The notes: generated by a model not told the origin, from the sequence alone. A DNA stretch of 63,997 nt from Bacteroidaceae bacterium (GCA_017546785.1 JAFYRW010000016.1:1-63997), one strand, 5' to 3'; counted from the first letter of the stretch, positions 8,350 to 18,073 are shown. Numbers and translations: made by a program.

Positions 8350-8916
8350 TTATTTGTTCTTCTTGACGCTCCAGCCGAATTTGCCGATAAACTCTCCTAA
8401 ATGGAAATATTTACCGTGTGCATATACCAACGGGTCGGCAGCCGAAAGGTCCCATTCGCCTGTCTCGGGGTTAAGGTATTTGTCGTCGGCCTGTACGTTC
8501 AGTACCTCGGCGATGAACATATCGTGTGTGCCTAATGGTATAATCTGCTTTACCTTACACTCTATGCTCAATGGCGATTCTACTACTATCGGTGCCTTGA
8601 CCTCTTTCGATTCACCGTAGGTAAGCTGCATCTCTTTTGCTTTGTTGTAGTCTTTACCCGAGCGTACACCGCACCAGTCGGTGGCGCGTGCAAGGTCGCC
8701 GGTGGTGAGATTTATCACGAATTCTCCGGTGTCGCGTATTATAGGGTAGGAGTGGCGTTCGGGACGTACAGAGATATAGCACATTGCGGGGTTGGTGCAT
8801 ATTGTTCCCACCCAAGAGACTGTGAATACATTGTAGTTCTTGGGAGAGTCACCGCAGCTTATGAGTACGGCGGGCAACGGGTATATCATTGTGCCCGGCT
8901 TCCAATTTAGTTTCAT
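8350..8916 (-). CDS. Flavin reductase-like FMN-binding protein
   Basis: A 188-residue protein of the FMN-binding split-barrel (flavoredoxin / flavin reductase) family. Features are an early PLPAVLISCGD segment, NVFTVSWVGTICTNPAMCYIS, and RHSYPIIRDTGEFVINL, where the family binds flavin. Such proteins reduce flavins with NAD(P)H or shuttle electrons in the cytosol. It sits 11 bases after pyrI, in the same minus-strand transcript. A dedicated role in pyrimidine synthesis is not implied; co-location may only be operon packing. Confidence 0.85.
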   Translation of the reverse strand: MKLNWKPGTMIYPLPAVLISCGDSPKNYNVFTVSWVGTICTNPAMCYISVRPERHSYPIIRDTGEFVINLTTGDLARATDWCGVRSGKDYNKAKEMQLTYGESKEVKAPIVVESPLSIECKVKQIIPLGTHDMFIAEVLNVQADDKYLNPETGEWDLSAADPLVYAHGKYFHLGEFIGKFGWSVKKNK

Positions 8917-8927
8917 CGATAATAATC

Positions 8928-9389
8928 TTATATGAGCTCAATGTCTCTTACGTTCATCTCTTTGTCGCAATAGTGGCAGCGTAGAGTGCCTTTCTTGCGG
9001 TCTACAAGATGAAAATGTGTAGACATCGGTTCATTATTGGTTATACACATAGGATTATTGCATTTTGCAAGGTTACGTACCTCGTCGGGCATTTTAACCT
9101 CTTTCTTCTCTACAACCTCGTAGTGACGGATAATGTTCATTACTACGTTGGGGGCAATTAAAGAAATGCGGCTTATCTCGTCGTCGGTAAAGAATCTGTC
9201 GGCAATCTTGATGAGTCCTTTCTTGCCCAGTTTCTTACTCTCGAGATTGAATCCTATGGTTACATTGTTGTCCATCTCCTGAATTTTGAGAAGATTGACT
9301 ACCTCGAATAATTTGTCGGCCGGAATGTGGTCTATGACAGTGCCGTCGCAAAGTGCCGATACTTGCAGGGCTAATTTTTTCTCTTTCAT
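8928..9389 (-). CDS. pyrI: Aspartate carbamoyltransferase regulatory subunit
   Basis: A 153-residue regulatory chain of the aspartate transcarbamoylase holoenzyme, binding nucleotide effectors at its N-terminal domain and zinc at its C-terminal domain. The four zinc cysteines are C110, C115, C138 and C141 (KCNNPMCI and RCHYC). The N-terminus contains [12 protein letters not shown], typical of the effector domain. It starts 11 bases after pyrB, as in the E. coli pyrBI operon. Its presence implies the allosteric, CTP-inhibited form of the enzyme. Confidence 0.97.
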   Translation of the reverse strand: MKEKKLALQVSALCDGTVIDHIPADKLFEVVNLLKIQEMDNNVTIGFNLESKKLGKKGLIKIADRFFTDDEISRISLIAPNVVMNIIRHYEVVEKKEVKMPDEVRNLAKCNNPMCITNNEPMSTHFHLVDRKKGTLRCHYCDKEMNVRDIELI

Positions 9390-9400
9390 AATGCTTTGCT

Positions 9401-10315
9401 TTAAATGTTAATGCCGAGAACATCGCAAATTAGTGCCTCGCGTACGTAGAGACCATTTTGCGCCTGCTGAAAGTAGTATGCTTTGGGGTTATCATCAACG
9501 TCGTATGCAATTTCGGTTACGCGGGGAAGCGGATGGAGTATCCTTAGATTGGGCTTGCTGTCGGCAAGCATTGCGTTTGTGAGTCGGTAGCAGTTCTTTA
9601 CCTTTTCGTATTCCATAGGGTCGCTGAAACGCTCGCGCTGTACGCGTGTCATATACAGAATGTCGGCGCTCGATATTACATCCTCGTTGAATTCTGTCGT
9701 TTCGGTGAACGGGATATTGTTCTTGCGACAGAACTCACGGTACTCCTCGGGCATATGAAGCTCTTCAGGAGCTATGAAATGGAATGTGGGATTAAAATGG
9801 CGCATAGCGTGCAATAATGAGTGCACTGTGCGTCCGTATTTAAGGTCGCCCACAAGATGAATGTGCAGATTCTCGAGTGTTCCCTGTGTCTTTAGGATGG
9901 AGTAGAGGTCGAGCATCGTCTGCGAGGGATGCTGGTTGGCTCCGTCTCCGGCGTTTATGATGGGACAAGAGGATACCTCGGATGCGTATCGTGCAGCTCC
10001 TTCGAGACGGTGGCGCATTACAATAAGGTCGGCGTAATTCGATACCATAATGATTGTGTCCTTAAGAGTCTCTCCTTTACTTGCAGAACTTGTTGCAGCG
10101 TCGCTGAATCCAATGACGCGTGCGCCTAAGCGGTTGGCTGCTGTTTCGAAACTGAGGCGTGTGCGTGTCGAGGGCTCAAAGAAGAGTGAACCGATGACCT
10201 TTCCCGATAGGATATCGTGGTTGGGGTTCTCCTCGAACTTACGTGCCATTTCCAAGAGCGCGAGAATTTTTTCGCGCGATAAATCGTTGATAGATACTAT
10301 ACTACTGTTTTTCAT
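9401..10315 (-). CDS. pyrB: Aspartate carbamoyltransferase catalytic subunit
   Basis: A 304-residue catalytic chain that joins carbamoyl phosphate and aspartate, the first committed step of pyrimidine synthesis. The carbamoyl-phosphate site STRTR is at residues 49-53 (FFEPSTRTR), followed by HPSQTMLDL and HPLPRVTEI in the second domain. First gene of the pyrB-pyrI-flavin reductase-barrel transcript. A leader of about 75 bases separates it from a candidate promoter at 10398-10405. Confidence 0.97.
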   Translation of the reverse strand: MKNSSIVSINDLSREKILALLEMARKFEENPNHDILSGKVIGSLFFEPSTRTRLSFETAANRLGARVIGFSDAATSSASKGETLKDTIIMVSNYADLIVMRHRLEGAARYASEVSSCPIINAGDGANQHPSQTMLDLYSILKTQGTLENLHIHLVGDLKYGRTVHSLLHAMRHFNPTFHFIAPEELHMPEEYREFCRKNNIPFTETTEFNEDVISSADILYMTRVQRERFSDPMEYEKVKNCYRLTNAMLADSKPNLRILHPLPRVTEIAYDVDDNPKAYYFQQAQNGLYVREALICDVLGINI

Positions 10316-10397
10316 ACGATTGTTTGTCTCTTTTCTTTACACTCGAGAATTGCCGCGGTTGTTCTTTGTGCAACTCTTGTGTAAAATATTTCATCCG

Positions 10398-10405
10398 TAA
10401 AGATA
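10398..10405 (-). promoter_or_regulatory. Candidate -7 box of the pyrBI operon
   Basis: The minus strand reads TATCTTTA, one mismatch from TAnnTTTG. No obvious pyrimidine attenuator was seen in the leader 10316-10392. Confidence 0.4.
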
Positions 10406-10488
10406 AATAATTATCTCGTAAAAAATCTCTTTCGGTAACTATATTTCGTTAATTTTTTTCTGCTGTGTGATAATTGAAATATTTGTTG

Positions 10489-10496
10489 TAAATTTG
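10489..10496 (+). promoter_or_regulatory. -7 box of the PBP1A gene
   Basis: TAAATTTG matches TAnnTTTG fully, 94 bases before the PBP start. The leader contains a GC-rich stretch (10540-10556) whose folding I could not resolve. Confidence 0.5.
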
Positions 10497-10589
10497 CATT
10501 CTGAGTTTCTTTTGAAAAGGGGGTGATAAAGTTGTCTGCCGGCGGTGGAAGCAGCTTTTGCGATTCCTTGAATTTTAATATTTAAATGT

Positions 10590-12962
10590 ATGTTGAATAA
10601 ATTTCTTATATCGCTGTGGGCGCTTCTTGTAGTGGGCATTCTTTCGGTATTCGGACTTTTTTATGCAGTATCTCAAGGATGGCTAGGCTATCTTCCCAAT
10701 ATTGATGAATTGGATAATCCCTCATATAAATTCGCGTCGCAGATAATTTCGGCCGACGGTGTGCCTATGGGAACGTGGTCCTACAGCAAGGAGAACCGAG
10801 TATATGTAGATTATGACGATATTGCCCCCGAACTTATTCAGGCTCTTGTAGCAACCGAGGATGTCCGCTTTTACGACCACTCGGGAATTGATGCTCGCGC
10901 TCTTCTGAGAGCAATAATAAAGCGCGGTATCCTGCAAAGAGAGAGTGCCGGAGGAGGTAGTACAATTACCCAGCAGTTGGCAAAATTGCTTTACTCCGAG
11001 GTTGCCGGAAGTAAATTGGAGCGTCTGACACAGAAACCTATAGAGTGGGTTATTGCTGTGCAGCTTGAGCGTCGCTACACAAAGGAGGAAATTATAACAA
11101 TGTATCTGAACAAATATGATTTTGGATACAATGCTGTTGGAATTATGAGCGCGGCGAATGTTTATTTCGGCAAGCATCCGCGCGAATTGAAGATTGAAGA
11201 GGCGGCGATGCTCGTGGGAATGTGCAAGAACTCCTCTTTATATAATCCTCGCCGTCGCCCCGACCTTACCAAAGGACGCCGTAATATTGTGCTCTCGCAG
11301 ATGCATAAGGCGGGTTTTTTGAGCAAAGAGGAGTGTAAGGAACTGCAGGATACCGAGATGGTACTCGATTTTCATTCTGCAGACCACAAGGCTGGTATTG
11401 CAACCTATTTCCGCGAATATCTGCGTGGTGTGATGACAGCAAAAAAGCCTGTACGCAAAAATTATCGCGGATGGCAGATGCAGCAGTATTACGAGGATTC
11501 TATCGACTGGGCTACCAATCCTTTGTATGGATGGTGCAACAAGAATGTAAAGGCCGATGGCTCGAACTATAATGTATATACCGACGGTCTTAAGATATAT
11601 ACTACAATAGACTCAAGAATGCAGAAATATCTCGAGGAGGCTGTTCAGGAGCACGTGGCCAATTATCTGCAGCCGCGATTCTTCAAGGCAAAGAAGGGGC
11701 AAAAGACAGCTCCCTTTACCGAGGAGCTTACAACCGAGGAGGTCGATAAGATAATGTTGCGTGCGATGAAGCAGAGCGAGCGCTATCGAGTGATGAAGAA
11801 GAATGGCGCGAGCGAACAGGAGATTCTCGACGCATTCAATACAAAGGAGGATATGCAGGTATTCAGCTATAATGGTATGATTGATACTGTTATGACTCCG
11901 TTGGATTCTCTTAGATACTATAAATACTTCCTGCGTACAGGAGTATATTCAATGGACCCTCATACGGGAGCGGTCAAGGCTTATGTGGGTGGTCCTAACT
12001 TCTTCTATTTCAAGTATGATATGGCGAATGTCGGCCGTCGTCAGGTGGGTTCTACAATAAAGCCTTATCTCTATTCGTTGGCAATGGAGAATGGATTCTC
12101 GCCTTGCGACGAGACTCGCAACGTAGAGCAGACTCTCGTTACCGAGGATGGAAAAATATGGAGTCCTAAGAATACCTCAAAGGCCCGCTACGGCGAGGTT
12201 GTTGATTTACGTTGGGGATTGGCAAATTCAAACAATTGGATATCGGCCTATCTTATGGGTAAGCTGAACCCCTACACATTCAAGAAACTGTTGCATCAGT
12301 TTGGATTGCGTAACCGCGATATTGAGCCTGCGCTTTCTCTGTGCTTGGGAACGTGCGATGCCTCTGTCGGAGAGATGGTGGCTGCCTACACTGCGTTCAT
12401 AGGAAAGGGTATACGTACATCACCAATCTATGTAACAAGAATCGAGGATAACGAGGGTAATACCGTAGCTCTGTTTACTGCCGAAAAGACAGAGGTTATC
12501 AGCGAGGAGAGTTCTTATAAGATGATAGAAATGCTACGTGCGGTTATCGACGAGGGTACCGGTGGCAGAATTCGTCGCGTATATAATATCACTGCTGATA
12601 TGGGTGGAAAGACCGGTACGACACAGAATAACTCCGATGGCTGGTTTATGGGCTTTACTCCTTCTCTTGTTACCGGCTGCTGGGTCGGTGGCGAGGAGCG
12701 CGACATTCACTTTGACAAGATGAGTGACGGTCAGGGAGCCTCTATGGCATTGCCTATATGGGGTCTATATATGAATAAGGTGTATGCTGATAAGACACTG
12801 CCTTATTCTCAGGATGAGAAATTTGATATTCCTTTTGGTTGGGACCCTTGTTTGGGACAGCTTTTCGAGACAACAGAGTCGGGCGACACTGTGTCGGTGG
12901 CAGAGCCTACTGTTACAGCACCCGTGCAGATTACCGGAGGCTTTGACGACCTTTTCCAATAA
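10590..12962 (+). CDS. Class A penicillin-binding protein (PBP1A-type transglycosylase/transpeptidase)
   Basis: A 790-residue bifunctional peptidoglycan synthase anchored by one N-terminal membrane segment (residues about 5-28). The glycosyltransferase domain shows ATEDVRFYDHSG from about residue 87 (catalytic glutamate), GSTITQQLAK from about 123, and a KPIEWVIAVQLERRYTKEEI-type helix. The transpeptidase domain shows GSTIK near 487 (active-site serine), SNN near 547 and KTGTT near 674. The central region between the two domains is long and charged. It acts on lipid II in the periplasm. An M16 peptidase homologue follows after 15 bases, so the two are probably co-transcribed. Confidence 0.95.
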   Translation: MLNKFLISLWALLVVGILSVFGLFYAVSQGWLGYLPNIDELDNPSYKFASQIISADGVPMGTWSYSKENRVYVDYDDIAPELIQALVATEDVRFYDHSGIDARALLRAIIKRGILQRESAGGGSTITQQLAKLLYSEVAGSKLERLTQKPIEWVIAVQLERRYTKEEIITMYLNKYDFGYNAVGIMSAANVYFGKHPRELKIEEAAMLVGMCKNSSLYNPRRRPDLTKGRRNIVLSQMHKAGFLSKEECKELQDTEMVLDFHSADHKAGIATYFREYLRGVMTAKKPVRKNYRGWQMQQYYEDSIDWATNPLYGWCNKNVKADGSNYNVYTDGLKIYTTIDSRMQKYLEEAVQEHVANYLQPRFFKAKKGQKTAPFTEELTTEEVDKIMLRAMKQSERYRVMKKNGASEQEILDAFNTKEDMQVFSYNGMIDTVMTPLDSLRYYKYFLRTGVYSMDPHTGAVKAYVGGPNFFYFKYDMANVGRRQVGSTIKPYLYSLAMENGFSPCDETRNVEQTLVTEDGKIWSPKNTSKARYGEVVDLRWGLANSNNWISAYLMGKLNPYTFKKLLHQFGLRNRDIEPALSLCLGTCDASVGEMVAAYTAFIGKGIRTSPIYVTRIEDNEGNTVALFTAEKTEVISEESSYKMIEMLRAVIDEGTGGRIRRVYNITADMGGKTGTTQNNSDGWFMGFTPSLVTGCWVGGEERDIHFDKMSDGQGASMALPIWGLYMNKVYADKTLPYSQDEKFDIPFGWDPCLGQLFETTESGDTVSVAEPTVTAPVQITGGFDDLFQ

Positions 12963-12977
12963 AAAACGAGCAGGAGT

Positions 12978-14246
12978 ATGCCGCAGCCGCCTCTTATAAA
13001 GCCGATAACGATACAGAATCTTGTGTTGCCCCAAAAGGTAGAAATGCCTAATGGCGTCTCTCTGTATGCTATTCAAGGAGCAGCGTCAGAGGTTGTCCGT
13101 CTCGATATTCTATTGAGCGGCGGATATGGCGTTCAGGATTATCCGTTGCAGGCGCTTTTTACCAACCGTATGCTGCGCGAGGGCTGTGCTAAATTCTCGG
13201 CAACCGAAATATCGCGCCGTCTGGATAGCTGCGGTGCGTGGCTCGAAATGTACTCCTCGCATAATTGCAACCATATAACCCTTTATACGCTGCATAAATA
13301 TCTCGACCCTTTGCTAGAAGTGCTCTCTTCGATGATAAAAGAGCCGCTCTTTCCGCAGAGGAATCTCGATGTTGTATGCCGCAACAGTAAGTCCTATTAC
13401 AAGATAAACAGCCGCAAGGTTGATATTGTCGCGCAGAGGCATTTCGAGAGCCTTTTATGGGGAAAGGCGCATCCATTGGGCTATATTGTAAAAGCCGAGG
13501 ATTACGACGCTGTTACCCGCGAGAAACTCATCGACTACTATTCAAAGGTCTATTCGTCGTGCAATGCTACAATATTCCTTTCGGGTAAGGTCGACGATTA
13601 TACCGTTGATGCCATTGCCAAGCGCTTCGGAAACGAAAATTGGGGCTCTTTGAACAAGCTGCCTTTTGTGTCGATGAAAGAGCATTGTACCGAGACTGGC
13701 AGGCATAATGTAAAGATTGACGGAACATTGCAGAGTGCAGTCAGAATAGGTTGTATGACAATGGATTCGTCGCATCGCGACTTTATGAAAATGCGATTCC
13801 TGACGGTGCTTTTGGGCGGCTTCTTTGGTAGCCGTTTGATGAGTAATATCCGCGAGGATAAAGGATATACCTATCATATTCAGGCAGAGCTTGATGCCTT
13901 TGCTAACAAGAATGCATTTATGATATCGACAGAGGCTGCCAACGAGTATATAGAGCCGCTCATTGCTGAGGTTTATGGCGAGATTGAGCGTCTGCGCAAC
14001 GAACTTGTATCGAGTGAGGAGCTTGAACTTGTGCGTAACTATACGATGGGTGAATTGTGCCGGGAGTATGAGGGTATTATGGCAAAATCGGAGGTATTCA
14101 TAAATGCGTGGCTGTCGGGCGAAGGATTCGATAGTGTGAACAGCTATATTGACACTGTACGTTCGGTAACATCGGAGGAACTTCTGGATATTGCGCGCAA
14201 TTATCTCGATGCCGGAGCAATGTCTGAGGTTGTTGTCGGTGCCTGA
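12978..14246 (+). CDS. M16 (pitrilysin-family) peptidase homologue lacking the zinc motif
   Basis: A 422-residue protein of the two-domain M16 fold. The HxxEH zinc motif that catalytic members carry after the first beta strand is replaced by FTNRMLREGC, the form seen in non-catalytic M16 subunits. The C-terminal domain keeps GGFFGSRLMSNIREDKGYTY, the segment that completes the active site of a catalytic partner. No signal peptide is visible, so it is probably cytosolic. No catalytic M16 partner is encoded nearby. It lies directly after the PBP gene. Related proteins are common in Bacteroidota; function is not established here. Confidence 0.85.
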   Translation: MPQPPLIKPITIQNLVLPQKVEMPNGVSLYAIQGAASEVVRLDILLSGGYGVQDYPLQALFTNRMLREGCAKFSATEISRRLDSCGAWLEMYSSHNCNHITLYTLHKYLDPLLEVLSSMIKEPLFPQRNLDVVCRNSKSYYKINSRKVDIVAQRHFESLLWGKAHPLGYIVKAEDYDAVTREKLIDYYSKVYSSCNATIFLSGKVDDYTVDAIAKRFGNENWGSLNKLPFVSMKEHCTETGRHNVKIDGTLQSAVRIGCMTMDSSHRDFMKMRFLTVLLGGFFGSRLMSNIREDKGYTYHIQAELDAFANKNAFMISTEAANEYIEPLIAEVYGEIERLRNELVSSEELELVRNYTMGELCREYEGIMAKSEVFINAWLSGEGFDSVNSYIDTVRSVTSEELLDIARNYLDAGAMSEVVVGA

Positions 14247-14310
14247 GTAGCGTAATTTTGCCCTCTCTGTTATTTTTTCTATTTTCTTTTTCGTTTTTCA
14301 AGTTTATTCT

Positions 14311-14318
14311 TATCTTTG
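14311..14318 (+). promoter_or_regulatory. -7 box of the MORN-repeat gene
   Basis: TATCTTTG is a full consensus match, 22 bases before the ATG, giving a predicted leader of only about 15 bases. Confidence 0.6.
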
Positions 14319-14339
14319 CAATTATAGGATAAGAATACT

Positions 14340-15536
14340 ATGAAATATATATATACGATATTACTCCTTTTGATGTTCACGAACGTTGTTTCGGCCGGTG
14401 TTTCATCAATGGGTGCCGATTCTATTGTTGCTGCGTCCGAGTCGGCGAAAAAATCTTCATCTAAAAAATCCTCTTCTAAAAAAAATAGTCCCAATATCCG
14501 TACGGCGGTGCTTAAGGACGGTACCTCGTATGTGGGTACTATGCGCGGCCGTCGCCCTCACGGCGAGGGAAAGGCTGTATATCCCGATGGCAGTGTCTAT
14601 GATGGTACTTTTGTAAAGGGACAGCGACAGGGCTACGGCGTGCTTATCTTAGCCAACGGTGAGCGTTATGAGGGTGAGTTCTTTGCTAATAAATACCACG
14701 GAATAGGCACATTGTACTATTTGAACGGCAGCGTATACGATGGCGAATGGGACGATGGCGTACGTCAGGGCGAGGGAAAGATTACCTACAATAATGGTGA
14801 CGCATATATCGGTTCTTGGAGCGACGATAAACGCAGCGGTAAAGGAAACTATTATTATTATAGTGGCGCGTCGTATGTAGGTGAATGGGAAAATGACCTT
14901 TACGATGGACACGGCCGTTTCATCTGGAACGACAATAGCCGCTACCTTGGCGAATGGAAAAATAATCTGCGCAACGGTCAAGGTACATATACTTTTGTGA
15001 ACGGTGATGTTTACACCGGTTCGTGGAAAGATGATGTACGCGATGGAGAGGGTGAGTATCTTTTTGCCAACGGCGATAAATATGAGGGCTTTTACTCTGC
15101 AGGGCTGTGGAACGGAAAAGGTATCTACACTAGTGCAGTTGGCGAAATTTACGAAGGATATTTTGTGAATGGCAAACGTAGCGGATACGGTAAGATGACA
15201 CTCGAGAATGGTGCCTGCTACGATGGTAATTGGGTCGATAACAAACGTTCGGGAAAAGGTAAATACTATTGGGCGAACGGCGACTCTTATGAGGGCGACT
15301 GGCTCGACGATACAATGCACGGCTCGGGAATATTGCGTCTGGCGACAGGAGCAAAATATCGTGGCGGCTTTGTGAACGGAAAGGAAGAGGGCTGCGGTAT
15401 TGCTGTCGATGAGGATGGTGTACGCTACGAAGGTACTTTTAAGAATGGCTTACGCGACGGAACATTCATAATAAAGGATAGCGACGGCAATGTTGTCCGT
15501 GAATGTGACTATGTAATGGGAGAACTAAAAAAATAA
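14340..15536 (+). CDS. Secreted MORN-repeat protein
   Basis: A 398-residue protein with a signal peptide (hydrophobic IYTILLLLMFTNVVSA), a short lysine/serine linker (KKSSSKKSSSKK), and then about 14 MORN repeats that fill the rest of the chain. Each repeat has a Y(x)G(x)(W/F/Y) core followed by a GxG turn, for example YDGEWDDGVRQGEGK and YEGDWLDDTMHGSG. MORN repeats form an extended beta meander and mostly serve as scaffolds or lipid-binding surfaces. The signal peptide places it in the periplasm or at the surface. No enzymatic domain is fused. It begins a probable transcript with the YhcH-family gene 11 bases downstream. Confidence 0.88.
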   Translation: MKYIYTILLLLMFTNVVSAGVSSMGADSIVAASESAKKSSSKKSSSKKNSPNIRTAVLKDGTSYVGTMRGRRPHGEGKAVYPDGSVYDGTFVKGQRQGYGVLILANGERYEGEFFANKYHGIGTLYYLNGSVYDGEWDDGVRQGEGKITYNNGDAYIGSWSDDKRSGKGNYYYYSGASYVGEWENDLYDGHGRFIWNDNSRYLGEWKNNLRNGQGTYTFVNGDVYTGSWKDDVRDGEGEYLFANGDKYEGFYSAGLWNGKGIYTSAVGEIYEGYFVNGKRSGYGKMTLENGACYDGNWVDNKRSGKGKYYWANGDSYEGDWLDDTMHGSGILRLATGAKYRGGFVNGKEEGCGIAVDEDGVRYEGTFKNGLRDGTFIIKDSDGNVVRECDYVMGELKK

Positions 15537-15547
15537 ATTCTATAATT

Positions 15548-15994
15548 ATGATACTCGATTCTTTAGAAAATTTAAGAATGTATGAGTCTTTGAATCCCAA
15601 CTTCTCAAAGGCTATAGATTTTATCCTTAATACCGATCTTGCGGCTCTTCCGCTGGGACGTAACGAAATTTGCGGTGATGATGTTTTTGCCAATGTAATG
15701 GAGGTCCAGCCTCGTACAAAAGAGGAAGTACCCATTGAGATTCATCGTAAATATATTGATATTCAGGTACCGATAACCGGAGACGAGGTTATGGGATATA
15801 CTCCTATTGATGAGCTTCCCGCCGGGGAATATAGCGATGCAAACGATGTTACGCTTTACCCTGTAGGAATGCTTGCAAAGGATTATATCAATGTTAAGCG
15901 CTCAATGTTTACAATATTCTTCCCGCAGGATGGACACGCTCCTGCTGTAACCCCTGTAAAGGTTAAGAAGGTGATTGTAAAGGTTGCCGTATGA
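15548..15994 (+). CDS. YhcH/YjgK/YiaL family protein (DUF386)
   Basis: A 148-residue cupin-like protein. It has the family features GRNEICGDDVFANVMEVQPRT, EIHRKYIDIQVPITGDE and FFPQDGHAPAV, with histidines and glutamates arranged as in the E. coli YhcH/YiaL metal-binding site. Family members are linked to sugar or sialic acid metabolism (sugar anomerase activity has been described for some). It sits between the MORN gene and glgB on the same strand, so a carbohydrate-linked role fits, but no substrate can be assigned. Confidence 0.9.
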   Translation: MILDSLENLRMYESLNPNFSKAIDFILNTDLAALPLGRNEICGDDVFANVMEVQPRTKEEVPIEIHRKYIDIQVPITGDEVMGYTPIDELPAGEYSDANDVTLYPVGMLAKDYINVKRSMFTIFFPQDGHAPAVTPVKVKKVIVKVAV

Positions 15995-16054
15995 CATTGG
16001 CACTGCTCCTTTTGAATAAACAGAAAAATAATACTTACTAAAAACCTTAACGCT

Positions 16055-18073
16055 ATGCTTAAGATTATTGAACGCGATGGGTATTTGGCTCCTCACTCAT
16101 TGGCAATAGACGGTCGTTACCGCTATTTTCTGCAGAAAGAGAAAGAATTGACAAAGAACGGACGACAGACTCTCTCCGACTTTGCTTCGGGTTATCTCTA
16201 TTTTGGACTTCATAAGACATCTACTGGTTGGATTTTCCGTGAATGGGCCCCCAATGCTACAAGAATAGTGCTTATCGGAGACTTTTCAGATTGGCAGGAA
16301 TTGCCGCAATACGAACTTAAACAGCTTCCGGGTGGTGTGTGGGAGAAGAGAATGCCCCGTAAGGCGTTACTTCACGGACAGCACTACAAAATGAGAGTCT
16401 ATTGGAATGGCGGCTGTGGCGAGCGTATCCCCGCGTGGGCCTCTCGTGTAGTACAGGATGAGGCTACAAAAATCTTCTGCGGACAAGTTTGGGACCCGCA
16501 GGAGGAGTATGTGTTCAAAAATCAGAAATTTACTCCTAAGCGCGAGCCGCTGCTCATCTATGAGTGTCACGTAGGAATGTCGCAGGAAGAGGAAAAGGTG
16601 GGCACTTATCGCGAATTCAAGGATAATGTGTTGCCTCGCGTAGCTGCCGACGGATACAACTGCATACAGATTATGGCTATACAGGAGCATCCTTACTATG
16701 GTAGCTTCGGTTATCACGTATCGAACTTCTTTGCTCCCTCGTCGCGTTTCGGTACTCCCGAGGAGCTTAAAGAGCTTATCGATGCTGCTCACGGAATGGG
16801 CATTTCCGTTATTATGGACCTTGTTCATTCGCACGCGGTAAAGAACGAGCTTGAGGGATTGGGAATGCTTGCCGGCGACCCTGCACAATATTTCCATTCT
16901 AACGAGCGTCGCATACATTCGGCGTGGGATTCTCTCTGTTTCGACTATGGAAAGAATGAGGTGCTGCACTTCTTGTTGTCAAACTGCAAATATTGGCTTG
17001 AGGAGTATAAATTCGATGGCTTCCGCTTCGATGGTGTAACCTCTATGATATATTACAGCCACGGACTCGGCGAGGCTTTCTGCGGCTATGGCGACTATTT
17101 CAATGGTGGACAGGATGGCGACGCTATCTGCTATCTGACACTCGCTAACCGTCTTATCCATCAGGTTAATCCTAAGGCTATTACAATTGCCGAGGAGGTA
17201 TCGGGAATGCCCGGTCTTGCTGCTCCTATCGAGGATGGAGGTTATGGATTCGACTATCGTATGGCGATGAATGTCCCCGACTATTGGATTAAGGTTATCA
17301 AGGAGTGTAAGGACGAGGATTGGAAGCCCTCTTCTATATTCTGGGAGCTTACCAACCGTCGTAAGGATGAAAAGACTATCTCGTATGCCGAGAGTCACGA
17401 CCAGGCTCTTGTGGGCGACAAGACAATCATTTTCCGCCTTGTGGATTCTGATATGTATTGGCATTTCAGCCGTAACGACGATACTGCTACCGTTACTCGC
17501 GGTGTTGCTCTTCACAAGATGATACGTCTTATTACAATCGCGACGATAAACGGTGGTTATCTTAACTTTATGGGTAATGAGTTCGGACATCCCGAATGGA
17601 TTGACTTCCCGCGCGAGGGTAACGGCTGGAGCCATAAGTACGCCCGTCGTCAGTGGAGCCTTGTGGATTCTCCCGACTATTATTATTCGCCGCTTGGAGC
17701 ATTCGACAAGGGAATGACAAAGCTCATTGGTAATGTCAAGAATTTCCAGGATCGTCCGGTGCGCGAAATATGGCACAACGACGGAGATCAGGTGCTTGCA
17801 TTCTCGCGTCGTGATTTGATATTTGTATTCAATTTCAATCCTACAAAGTCGTTCACCGATTATGGTCTTCTTGTTCCCGAGGGTGATTATTCGATTGTAT
17901 TGAATAGCGACGATAAGGAGTATGCCGGTTACGGTCAGGTAGATAACTCTCAGGTACATTTTACTCAGTATGATAAATTGTACGCACGCCAGAAGAAGGG
18001 TTGGTTGCAGCTTTATCTGCCGGCGCGTACAGCTATTGTGCTAAAGAAAAACCGTCATATAAAGAAGAAATGA
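16055..18073 (+). CDS. glgB: 1,4-alpha-glucan branching enzyme (GH13)
   Basis: A 672-residue GH13 enzyme that cuts an alpha-1,4 chain and rejoins it as an alpha-1,6 branch in glycogen. An N-terminal CBM48 segment (REWAPNATRIVLIGDFSDW) precedes the barrel. Catalytic signatures are DGFRFDGVTSM (nucleophile Asp, near residue 325), AEEVSGMPG (acid/base Glu, near 379), and SHDQALVGDK; NFMGNEFGHPEWIDFPREGN follows. The size and these signatures resemble the shorter eukaryote-like GH13_8 group found in Bacteroidota rather than E. coli GlgB. The stop codon overlaps the next start as ATGA. Confidence 0.95.
   Translation: MLKIIERDGYLAPHSLAIDGRYRYFLQKEKELTKNGRQTLSDFASGYLYFGLHKTSTGWIFREWAPNATRIVLIGDFSDWQELPQYELKQLPGGVWEKRMPRKALLHGQHYKMRVYWNGGCGERIPAWASRVVQDEATKIFCGQVWDPQEEYVFKNQKFTPKREPLLIYECHVGMSQEEEKVGTYREFKDNVLPRVAADGYNCIQIMAIQEHPYYGSFGYHVSNFFAPSSRFGTPEELKELIDAAHGMGISVIMDLVHSHAVKNELEGLGMLAGDPAQYFHSNERRIHSAWDSLCFDYGKNEVLHFLLSNCKYWLEEYKFDGFRFDGVTSMIYYSHGLGEAFCGYGDYFNGGQDGDAICYLTLANRLIHQVNPKAITIAEEVSGMPGLAAPIEDGGYGFDYRMAMNVPDYWIKVIKECKDEDWKPSSIFWELTNRRKDEKTISYAESHDQALVGDKTIIFRLVDSDMYWHFSRNDDTATVTRGVALHKMIRLITIATINGGYLNFMGNEFGHPEWIDFPREGNGWSHKYARRQWSLVDSPDYYYSPLGAFDKGMTKLIGNVKNFQDRPVREIWHNDGDQVLAFSRRDLIFVFNFNPTKSFTDYGLLVPEGDYSIVLNSDDKEYAGYGQVDNSQVHFTQYDKLYARQKKGWLQLYLPARTAIVLKKNRHIKKK

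Noticed and set aside
14340-15536. Regular repeats considered as a CRISPR or satellite array
   Set aside because: The repeats are at protein level (MORN units of about 23 residues) with varied DNA; no identical direct repeats with spacers.
16979-17959. A 326-residue open frame opposite glgB
   Set aside because: Antisense shadow; glgB motifs run unbroken through this stretch.
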